Origin: Pyrenochaeta sp. MPI-SDFR-AT-0127
Lineage: Eukaryota; Ascomycota; Dothideomycetes; Pleosporales; Cucurbitariaceae
Length of the DNA stretch: 63,464 nt
NCBI GenBank assembly: GCA_020747015.1
Contig: JAGTJM010000112.1
Location: 1 to 63,464, forward strand
Direction: 5' to 3'
Part shown: piece after piece, positions 20,364 to 31,700 of the stretch
How the letters are laid out: each line of letters starts with the position of its first letter
Numbering within the stretch: position 1 is the first letter of the stretch
The notes under the pieces: generated by a model
Told to the model about the DNA's origin: nothing
Database searches by the model: none
Seen by the model: the letters and a program-made list of their open reading frames with translations, nothing else
Position numbers and translations under genes: made by a program

Positions 20364-22020
20364 TTAGTTAGCTTTCAGCTCCGCTCCAAAGACTCTTAGA
20401 GCTACAATTATGCGATGTAGCCCTAGCCTTATATAATCTTGTTAATGGGCAAAAACAATCTGGAACCAGCCAGGCACGTCGCCACCAAAGTCAAATCCCA
20501 TTGCCAAGAAGATTCTGTGCTTAAGCAAGGTTGTCTGGAGTTTTTCTTCGAGGGTTCTCAAGGCTTTCTTCAATGGTACGCCTACCTCCACCTCTTTCTT
20601 CACAACACTATCTATCTGTCTTTGAATGGGATCAAATAGGTTGATCCAAACGAAGATACCCGCGTTGGCACTCTTTTTGTATGGGATCTGGTGACTTTCC
20701 AGGAACCGGGCTGTGAGGATATAGTTTTCTGCTAAGCGTACACGGTTTGTTTGGATGAAAGACTCGACAAAGCGGTCGTTAGAGAGGATTTGTGAGGAGA
20801 CCAGGTCTGAGAGTGACAATGGGCAGGAGAAATAGGAGTTTGCTTCAACAGCACGTATGAATGGGACATTGTCCTGACTGATCAGACAGCCGAGTCTGAT
20901 ACCGTTAGAACCAAAGTCCTAAATGAGAGTCAGCATGTCCATTTTAGTTAAGGTGGCCGAGTTTTATACTTTGCTCATTCCCTAGAGGGCATGCACAAGG
21001 CTTGGGTCAATCAGACCCTCCTTATTGATAGAGAGGACTGACGTAAAGCCAGGGGCGTCAGGAGCTTCAGGGTTCTCCCAAGTCGATAAGGCGTAAATCT
21101 CGTCGGTAATAAGATGGAGATCGTACTTTTGGCAGAATCGCATGTAAGATTCAAGGACCTCGTGAGTATAGCAACGACCTAAAGTGATTTGTAAGAAATG
21201 TCTTTAGATATCAATGCCTTTATTTACCCAGGGGATTGTGCGGATTGCACAGCACAAGAGTTCTCACACGAATGCGCCGATCTTGGGCATCTATGATGGC
21301 CTTTTCGTAAGCATCCACTGACTTGACGCCGAGAGGGTCTTCTTCTCCAAAAGGAACACCGATTATGTGTGCCCTTGGCATAGGTCAGTAATTTTCGAAT
21401 TACGAATACCCGGATGGACATTCTTAGGACGCGTTGCGATAGTCACTCACCCGACTCGGTAGCCTAAATCAATAGGAAAATTGCCGTAATGTGGTTGCGT
21501 AAGTAAGACGCCGTCATCCTTGTCGTAGATCGCGAACCCGGAAAGCTCAATTGTTTGGCCCACATCAGAGGTTATAAGAAGCTGGTCCTTGGTGACTGGT
21601 TTAAAGGGAGAAAAATTTCGGTCGATGAACCTTGCAATCGTGTTGCGAAGACGGTGGGAGCCAGAGAAACCGTCTCCATAAGTCAGAGAATGGCAGTCGA
21701 CGCTGAACTATCAGGTTGATAAGAACACAATCTAGTAAGTCTCGGAGAGGCGGATTCTCTCATGTCATACTCACATTCTTAGTCATGTGCTCTATTACCT
21801 CGCTATGCATTAAGGTCTATACATCATCAATATCTAAGGCTTTCAAATACAAGATTTGAGATGGGTAGCTTACGTTTTCGGCAACACCTAAACTAACATA
21901 ACCGCTGGGGTTTTGTTCTGGGTTCCACAAATCGCAGACTACATCTAGCAGTGGAATCTTGCTCTTCGGAGCGGCGAAAACCTCGCCCCTAGCGGAAAGA
22001 TTTGACTTTAGGAATGCCAT
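20364..22020 (-). pseudogene. ACC synthase-like PLP aminotransferase, two in-frame stops
   Basis: The minus-strand exons splice into a near-complete fold-type I PLP enzyme of the 1-aminocyclopropane-1-carboxylate synthase family. In order they show PKSKIPLLDVV with GYVSLGVAEN, then TLMHSEVIEHM, then LTYGDGFSGSHRLRNTIARF, then LLITSDVGQTIELSGFAIYD, then NPHNPLGRCY, ITDEIYALS, GMSKDFGSNGIRLG (PLP lysine) and PGWFQIVFAH. About five introns have normal GT…AG borders. A TAG at 20982-20984 replaces the residue just before GMSK, where family members usually have Tyr, and would remove the PLP lysine. A TAA at 20442-20444 cuts the C-terminus, after which the frame stays open to 20364. Active enzymes convert S-adenosylmethionine to ACC, though fungal homologues vary in activity. 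The gene lies about 0.7 kb beyond the 3' end of the NRPS, on the same strand, and looks like a decayed member of that cluster. Confidence 0.85.
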
Positions 22021-22723
22021 CAATACCTTAAATAAGATATGCCACAGTAAGCGAATGGAAACAAAGTGCTGTATTCGAGGTTTGATATAACTAAGTAGTA
22101 GAACTAACAGTAAGTAATGACTGCCTATACAACTATTATTCTTAGGAAGGTATGCAGAGACAGGCAGAAGTAGTTGATATTTAATAAGGAATGGAAACTT
22201 TTAACTCGCAGTTGAAGGTTCATGTGATTACTATTTCTGGCTTATAGGGCGTGGTGGTATGTCACTTTGCACTCTTCACAATTCGGATGTCTGGTGCGGC
22301 AAATGCTCTACCCAATTAACAGTGTTGTACGGCTGATATGCGGCTAATTTTTAGCTAGGCACTCTTTGCGCTACACACCGAAGCTAGAGTGGAGACTGTA
22401 AATACCGTAAAAACTTACCAAATTCCCCATGCGCTAGCAAGAGGGATCATCTACTAGTGTGCCAGTGCACGATTTGCTTGCTCTTAGATAACACCGAGAA
22501 CTAGGATAATAAAACCGAAAGAATCCGACGAGACTTACTTCATTAGCTTTGCATGAGAACGGTGATTCGAGGAGGAATATCACAGGAATCGAACACGAGA
22601 CTCAACAAATGACACGATGGGTAGAACAATCTCAACTCAACTCTTTTTCTTTTTTTGTTTTAGATAACCTCCCATTACTTTACCTACGCAAGCCTCTAAC
22701 AAAGGGAACTGACATAAAATTTT
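22021..22723. other. Intergenic between NRPS 3' end and the aminotransferase relic
   Basis: About 700 bp on the shared minus strand. It must hold the NRPS 3' UTR and terminator and the former promoter of the aminotransferase relic. No ORF or repeat is supported. Confidence 0.5.
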
Positions 22724-25700
22724 TTAGGGATCCTTCTTCCCTAGCTTCCTTCCAAATGCCATTGACTTTATTAATCTAGGCATACTAATCTTCCTAGGTG
22801 GCTCGGGTGGTAGCTGCAGCCAAGGGGTACCGTCTACCTCAACTGACAATTTTTCTTGTGTCTCTTCCGCGACCCTTAGCCCAATCAGCGCTAATTGGTC
22901 AATCATGACATGATGCTCGATCAGATCTTCCACGCGGATCTTGATCCCTTCTTGGTCTAGCAGCGAGGCAACTTGCGCAAGCCCAATCACATCGCCACCC
23001 AATTCGAAGAACGACGAGTGAAGCTCTGGCAAGACCGGTTGGCGTTTGTCATCGCGGAGAACCCGTTGCCAAGCGCTCCGTAGCATATCCGACAAGGCGA
23101 GTACTTGCCCTCGGTTGAGACCATGTAGTTCGGCATTCATAGCGAGGTCTTTATCCTTCTTTGTCCGGCTGACAGGGCTATCAAGGGTCCAGTTGGCCAT
23201 GGCTGAGATTTCCGACGGCGTGGGGAGCTTGTAGTGCAAGTTGCCAGAAAACGAGAACAACGTCTGGCACAGCATCTGCAGGACGCTCTCGGCGAACTCA
23301 GGGCTGATGGCGCTGTCCGAGGAGAAGCTTAGGCGAAGTTCCAAGCTCCCGTCTCGTTTTGGAGTGGACAAGATGGCCATGTCTGCGGTGTCCAATTGAG
23401 ATCCTATCGCGCCAATCTTGTAGAAATTATCTCCCAGCTTTATTTTTTCATCGATCTTGACGCTTTGGTGCTGAACAACAGTGGAGAAGTTGGTCCAGTC
23501 GGGCCAGTCGGTGCAGCGTTTGATGATTTCTCTAGAACCTAAAGTTTCGTACGGCATGTTGTCAATCTGCTGGCTCTGGATGAAGCGGCATAGGTCCAAT
23601 ACTGTCCAGTGCGACTCATATGTGACGCGAACGGGGACGGTGTTCAAGCACGGCCCAACGATGCTCGAAATGCCACGCACATTTGAATTCCGTCCGCTAA
23701 TGACATGGCCGAAAACGACATCCGACGTTGCAGTAATTTTGGCCAACACAAACGCCCATGCGGCTTTAATAAAACTGGCCGGCGTGATATTCGAATCTGC
23801 GAAGCAGTTGACATCCACATAGATCGTATTTCTGAGGGTGATGGTTTCGCGGTCGGATGTATTGAAGTTTGGTTTTCTATGCTTCACAATTTCGGTCATC
23901 TTTGAGCCTTGGAGTAAGTCTGTCCAGTAGTCATAGTGGTCGTTGGTGACGCGACCGGCCGCATCCCGTACATAATTAGAGAAACTTGGGGTAGACGGAA
24001 TCGGTAGTCCTTGATATCCCTCTTGAAGTGCCTCCAAGATCATTGGCATACAAACACCATCGTACTGCGCATGGGAGATGCGGATGAAAATTCTGTGGCG
24101 CTTGGTTCCTGTTTTCTTAGCCACTCGGAACTGTATAAACGATTCTCCCAAACGGGGGCCGTATAGGCGATCCCGTTGGTGGAGCTGATTGGTAAAGTCA
24201 TCTAAGTCCTTATCTGTCTCCTGTACGATGAACTCCGGTTGGAGCTTGCGAAGAACAACCTGAAGAAATTGATCCCCGTATGGAACAAAGACTGTTCTTA
24301 AGATGTCGAAGGCATGGACGATACGGAAAGCGGATTTCCTAAGACTCCTAAGGTCGAGATCGCCTTCCCCGTCAAGATAAAAATAGTTAAGCATCCATCT
24401 TGACTCTAGGAGAGCGCCTGTAATTGCTAAAGATTGGAAATCAGTGGTTGGTAGTACGTCGGCTATTCCTCCTCGGAATACCTGGACCTTTGGTACAATG
24501 CTTTCCTGAAGGAATGAATCCACCGATTTCTGAGCATTCGTTTTCTTCAGCAACGAGAACGCGCGGTAAATATCCTCTCGCATCGATTGCCGACGGGCGA
24601 TGAGCGGATCATTTTGGGTTTGCGTCTTGAGATCTACGGACGCTCTTTTCGAGGAAGCTGGCCAATCAAGCTTCCAATCCTCTTCCTCGGACTCTAGCGA
24701 ACTGACATGGCTTTGTCTTTGAATGTCTGAGAATTTCGGAGTGAACTTGCTGGCCGGGGAAAGCATGGTCCCATCCCCCGTCAAGGTAGTGACTGAGGAG
24801 GTAGCCGGAGTCGCGGCTCCCAGTACTGCATTTGCTCTAGTGCCTCCTCTGGTAATCGTCTTCACTGTGTGGGTATCTTCATACTCTGGCGATATACAGA
24901 CTCGCGCCATGTCGGTGAAGATAGGATTCTGGAACACATCTCCAACAGTCAAAGTTAAGCCTTCCTCTCTCGCAGCGCCAACTAGCTTCATGGCCACGAT
25001 GCTATCGCCACCCAGTTTCTAAATGCATTAGCGTCTAACTTGAACTGTTTGTTAAGAAACTTACAAAGAACGAATCGTTGGGCTCGATGGAATCTTCGGA
25101 GAGGTCGAGAGCCTCACTCCAGAGGGAGAGAAGCTTCTGTCCGACGCAGTCCGGCTGCGCACCGCAGTCGCTTAGGATAGGTTCTGGATCAGGGATGTCG
25201 GCTGCCTGTTTGACTATCTCAGCAACATCGCTATGAGCGCCACCCGTATGTGGATATGCGTAGCCGTTCACCACCTTGGTTTGGGCAACCTTCACACTTC
25301 CTTGTCTTGTCGAGTCAATTGCAGTAGCGTCGAACACATGTTCTTCAATGACAGTAGAATTACTCACAGCCAGTGTAGGCTGGCCCTGAAGTGCTGTTTT
25401 TACCGCATCCTGGACGGCGCGATCCACAATAGACCGGATCATGTGGCTCAAATCCATGGACTTGTCTTCTTGAGTTGAGCTCATGTCAACAAGTCGCTCG
25501 AGCTGTGAGAGTAATGGTTGCGATGAAATGGCCGGTTCCTCTGTCACGTCTCCTCTTCCATTCGGTATATGTGGTGCAACACCGAGATCTAGAGTTTCTT
25601 TCATGATCTGCGCCATCAGCCCACCTAGCCTGGCCGCATTGGCGTCGGAAACCACGTCTGTCCAGTATCTGAGCAGAACGCCTTCACAATTGGGTGCGGT

Positions 25701-28700
25701 CTCAATGTTGACGGTGAGTGCAAACTGTACCCCTCGATGTTAGCATTCTCTGCTCGTGTTTGATTGGTGGCGAGAACTTACCTCGCTGGGGTCATATCCT
25801 TCGATCTGCTCGAACAACAAGCCAGACCTTTCAGTTGTCTCCTCCTCAGGGTGGTTTTGAATCGATATTGCAGTGTTGAACAGTGACTCTCCGGAGAGCC
25901 CTAGATCGTGCTGGACTCGCGCTAAAGAAGTATGTTGATGGGGCAACGCATCAATGAAGTCACTCTGAACCTTCCGGAACACCTTTCGCATGTCGGCTCC
26001 TGGCTTGAATCGGACTCGGCAAACGAGCATGTTGATGAATGCGCCAACGGCATCTTGAATCCCTTCAACTGGCACGTCCCGACCTGAGGCAACGTATCCG
26101 AAAGCCACATCATCACTATTGGTGCACAAGGCTAGTACTCTCGCCCAAATGCCCTGAAGCATGCTGGAAAGAGTCACTTTATCTGCCTTGCATATATCCA
26201 GAAGTTTAGAGTACTCGGCGAAGTCTACTAGCAAAGTTCCTTGCTTTCTCACTGTGTTTCTATCCTTCTTTAGGATAGGGACACAGCAGGGCCGAATACC
26301 TTGCAGGTATTGCATCCAGTATGCAACTCCATCCTTGCTAGCCTCTGTACGGATGTATCGAACGTAATTGGAGTATAGTGGTCCGAAATCATTAGGAAGT
26401 TGATCCTCGTATGCTGCCGCTAGGTCCTGCAGTAGGATCGAATGGGATGTTCCATCTATGACAGCATGGTTCATCTCTAATTTGACAAATACGCGCCTGT
26501 CTTGAGTCGACAAGATTGTCAACTGATGTGGAGGAGCTGGTTTAATGTTTGGCATGCCGCACTCCATCAGCGCTGAAGGGTCGAACTGAGCTTTTCGTCG
26601 TATTTCCGTGATACAAGGGAGCTTCTTAAGGACGACCTGGTCGAAGACACCACCTCGACAGATGCTATTGATAAAAATTGTCCTTAGCGCAGGGTGCTTG
26701 TCTGTGACCTTTTGCCACGCGTCTGCTAGCTTTTGTGGGTCAACGGGGATCATCCGGTTGTCTCTTTTGAATTTCATCTCGAAAAGTACATGGAAGAGAT
26801 ACGCTTTGCTGTCTTTCGCTTGTGCAAGCAGCATTCCTTCTTGCATCGGCACGCAAGGGTAGATATCTTCAATGTTATCGAGCGAAGGAATTCCTGCAGC
26901 TGGCAATGTCTTCTGCATGAGTTTTTCGAGCCTGTCATATGATTCTAATGGCAATAAGGGGAAATCAGCCAATGTCGCTTCAGGAATCGATAGGTTCTTC
27001 AGAGACATTGCAAGCTCTTCAAAGGTCCGCTCGAACTCAACTAGCCATCGGTGAATGCCTTTCTGACGTTGCATGTTGCGATTATACACAAAAGAGAAAT
27101 GGATCATGTCGTTGTTAACCGTAGCCGAGATTTCAAATAGAGCGATTCTAGTGGCGTTGGGCCCTACGTCGGACACCTTCTTTTGGTCCCTGGGATCATC
27201 GAACTCCAGTGGCTGAAGCAAAGATTCATTTCGCTCCAGCTGCTGCATCTTTCCAAGATAATTGAACACAATCTCCACTGGAAACTCTCTTTCGAAGTTG
27301 GAAGGGTCGCCCAAGAGCTGGCTTGCGAAATGGTCTCGTCCATTGTCGGACATCGTCCGTCGAATATCCTTCACGCGCTTCAGAGTTTCGATGACATCAT
27401 CCTGCTCTCCCGAAATTGGAACAGAAATTGGACAAAGGCTTGTAAACCAGCCCACTGTTCGCGAGGGGTCTACATCGCTAAGTGGCTCTCGGCCATGGCT
27501 TTCATTATAGATGGTCGGGGTCTCGCGCGTAACGAACGTCCTAGAAAAGGAATGAAGAATTGCTGCAATAAAGAGGTCGACAGAGTCAGTTTTGAGGGCC
27601 GTTTGAGTGTCTAGAGCATAACCAGAGATAGTCTTGTTGACGACAAAGTCGTCAAATTCGGTATCGGCGTAAGTGTTCGACTTTCCGTTCATACCCCAAA
27701 AATCCAGATCTGTGGGCGCAATCTCAAATGATGGGAGCACTCTCGACATGGAAGCTCGATCAGATTGAAGCTCGCGCCAAGCCGAAAATAATAGTGGTCT
27801 CTCGGAGAGTAAAGATCCAACCTGAATCCATTCCTCCAAATCTTGTAGTATGATTCTCCATGACACCATATCCACAACAAGATGGTGCGCAACCATGAAA
27901 AGGACCTGAGTACCGTTGGCGACGTTGAAAAGCTCGACAGAAAACACAGGTCCGCTTGAGATATTTAGATGGGCGTGGGATCGCGAAATCGCGTCGGCGA
28001 TATCTGAGATGCATCCGACCCTATGAGCCTGGAAGTGGAATGTTGAATCAAGTTTCTTTTCTGTTCTCTGGTGCCAGAGATTCGAGACCTTGATAAAGCG
28101 GGCTCGGAGCATTGGATGCTGACTAACAATTTTCTTAATTGCCTCTTCAATTGTCTTTACGTCAATCTTTCTTGCAAGCTTAAGCGTAAAGCTCTGATTG
28201 AAATGCCCGCCTTCCACTTGTTCCGAGTTCAAATGGAAGTAGAGCCGTTGAATTGGAGACAACGCAAACGGTTCGTGATTCTCTGCTGTTTCGGATTTCG
28301 AAGATTCGGAGACCATCCCAATCGACTGAGATAATTCCTCGATGGATTTGCAGTGCAAGATTTGATGCATGTTAAGCGTAATCTTTTCTTTCCGGCATCG
28401 AGCCATCATCGCCATGGCTGTGATCGAATCTCCTCCCAGACTTGTGAAGGATTGGCTGATGTCAATGCTTTCCTCGGAGATATTGAGAACTCGAGATAAA
28501 ATCTGCCGGAGGATAAGGGCAGTACCACTAACGAGATCCTTTGTGCTCGTACGATTTCCAATACCCATGGCATTGCGATATGTCTCTTTGCTCATTTGCT
28601 CCGCCCATCCCAAGACCTTTTTGCGGTCTAGCTTTCCGGATAACATTCTTGGAATCGATTTCAGAGATATCCAAACGGATGGAACCATGTATGGTGGTAG

Positions 28701-31700
28701 TTTTGCTGAGAGTACCTTGCGTGCACTTGAAAGGGTAGGTTCTAAATCTGAGAAAGCTCTACCGCTGGCAACCTCGCACGAAGCTGTCGGCCCTAGATCC
28801 GATGCCTGTTTAGAAAATGTAGAGGACACAATGGCAACAAGACGCTTCTTGCACATTCCCTGCTTAGGAAATACAACCAAAGCGTCATGGCCATCACATG
28901 CATTAACCAAATGAGCTTCGATCTCTCCAATCTCTAAGCGCTGGCCGTTGACTTTGACCTGGTTATCTTTCCGGCTGATATAGATGAGGGAACCGTCTTG
29001 TGAATATCGAACAAGATCTCCGGTTAGGTAGACTCGCTTGTCATCCGATTTATTCCCAGTCATTCGCTCTATCCAGGTCGGTGCGCTGAAGAATGCTGCT
29101 TTTGTTTTCTCCGAGTCATTCAGATACTCCCTTGCAAGGATTGGTCCTTCGATAGCCAGTTCTCCTGAAGCTCCTATTGGTGATAGCTTGTTTGGATCCT
29201 TGGGATCTACAACCCACAAACGGCATGATGCGAAGGCATGACCAATGTTCAAGGGGTCTCGCTTTTTAGCTACATCAATATTTCCATTACAAGAGACGGT
29301 AGCTTCTGTGGGGCCTAATTTTGGTTAATATTCTGCACGCCCAAGGAGTTTCTGGGGAATCTGCTTACCATAAGCATTGATTAGGCAAACTTTTCCTGAA
29401 GTCCATTTAGCTACTGTCTCCGCCGTCATGGCCTCCCCTCCAACGACTAGAGTTTCCAAAGTTGGCACTGAGCTAGGTGACGTGATTATGTTGGCGACCG
29501 AAGTTGTTAGGAACGCCCAGGTGACTTGGAAATTGTTCATTGTGTGGGAGACGTCGTTCAATTTGTCGGCTTCAGAAGGAATACAAATAGTAGCCCCACA
29601 GCTCAGAGGCGTCAACGTCTCCATCACTAATGATAAGTAAGTAAGTGAGTTATAACTGAAGGGGACTGAGGGCTTACCAGAGGCATCAAATACCAAGCTC
29701 GCAAAATGGAAGGCTCTTGTATCGTTGGAAATGCGGAATGCTTGACACATTGCCAAAGCAGAGCTGCAAAAGCTCCGGTGCTCAATGACGACTCCTTTCG
29801 GGCGACCGGTACTTCCACTAGTATAAATTACATACACAGGGTCGTTGGGAGAAGGCTTTGAAGTGTGCGGGCTTGTGCTACGTCGGTAGAGCGATGGAAG
29901 GTTGGATATGGTACTCTCACCAACTTCGAAGAGAGTGATTTTGGGCAAACCAGAGTACAGATTCCGATATTGAACCGAACACAATACCACAAACGCCTGA
30001 ACGTCTTCGGTGATCTCATGGTGTCGGGAGATAGGATGCTTTGGGTCTAGAGGCACATAGGCTCCGCCAGCCAGCACGACTCCGAGAATCGCGACCATCA
30101 TCCACTTTGATTTCTCCAAACAGACTGGTACATAAGTTCCTGGTCCAACTCCAAGTCTTCTAAGGTAATTGGCTACCTTTGATGCCTCGTTGCTGAGCTC
30201 AGCGTATGTGAATTCACCATCATGAGCTGAGACAGCGGTTGCCTTCGGACGCTGTGAAACCTGCCGCCTGAACACCGAGTTTAGCGTGTCATCGATTAGG
30301 AGTGGTTCCGCTGTATTCCATTCCCTGAGGCTCTCAAAGTCCTTCGCGCTAACAGTGTTCAAATCTTTCAATTTAGTCCCCGCAGCTTGCACATCTGAGA
30401 GTTGTCCTAAGGTCGTCTCGAGTTGCCAAAGCATGCGCTGAATTTGGAAACTCGAGATAACGTTAGAATTGTAATGAGCAACGACACTGACTGCTGAAGA
30501 TCCGGCTGTGCACTCGAGAACTAGCGGATACGTGAAGAAAGTGGAGCTAGAGCCTTCGGAAATGTGTGGAGTCCAAAGTTTACTTTCCCCTTGATCTTCT
30601 CCGGTCTGTATGACTAAAAGGTTTTGGAAATCACATGCAGTCGAGCAGTACTCATCGATACGCTTTATCTGGGCGAGCCCGTAGTGTTGATGGTCTATCG
30701 CGCAAAGGGTATTCTGAACGATACTCAAGAGGAAGTCTGAGATCGATTGGTTGCGGTCGATTTGGACCCGCATGGGAACCGTTGTCAAAATAGGCCCAAC
30801 GAGATCCGTAATATTCTCGACCGGGATGTCACGTCCGGAAAGTGTCTCGCCGAAAATAACATCCTCTGAATGAGAATATACTGAAAGAAGGAGCGCCCAC
30901 GCTGCCCTGATCAAAGTGGCGGGGGTTATATTGGATCCAGCGATTGCACTGAGTGGGAATGAATGATCAATTTCAAGGAAGTTTGGCTCCTCATCAGGTC
31001 GTGGCGGAGAGGGGAAATGTTCAGGCGTAACACCAGCAAGTCTTGACTTCCAGAAGTCACGAGACTGCTCGGGGCTCGTCTTTCCAAGGTATTCTATGAA
31101 TAGTGAGAAAGGTGGAGTTGGAAGCCGGCATGAATCTTTGAAATAGATTTCCTCTACCCGATGCAAGATCAAAGGCATGCTCCAGCCATCGTAAGTTGAG
31201 TGGTGAATCGTCCAAACGAAGAATCGAACTCCGGAAACTGGTTCTTCCACGATAGCATATGCTGCAAGTGGCCCGCCGTTATGAGATGGAATCTCAAGTG
31301 TGTAATCTGATAGCGATTCAACGGATTCGGATTCGATCCATTCAATCTCTTGTGTCCTCAGAACAACCTGGACAAAGTTCCCTGTCCCTGTCTGGACGAC
31401 GCGTGTGCGTAGAATATCGAGATCATCAACGACTTGCTGCCAAGCGCGCTTTAACCTGATAACGTCGATTGATGGTGTCAAGCGGAATACATTTTGGGCA
31501 ACATATGCGCCGGGCTGTTTTTCCGAAAGCGTGATAAAAGCCTGTTGAAGAGGGCTTGCGGGATATGCGTCCTGAATGGCCTGTTCGTCTACTCCGTACG
31601 AATAAAGACATTCTTGTAGAATTTGCTCGATCGGCTCGTCAGACATGAGGAGAGAAAATGGTTCTACTTGTATCGGAGACGACTGAGTATCCAAAAACTG

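Noticed and set aside
25160..25560. Possible missed A domain between C6 and T6
   Set aside because: The linker has none of the AMP-binding core motifs in any frame and is far too short.
25565..25780. Apparent end of the NRPS within C6
   Set aside because: Intron 25725-25781 rejoins the C6 domain (PSE to FALTV), so the gene continues to 22724.
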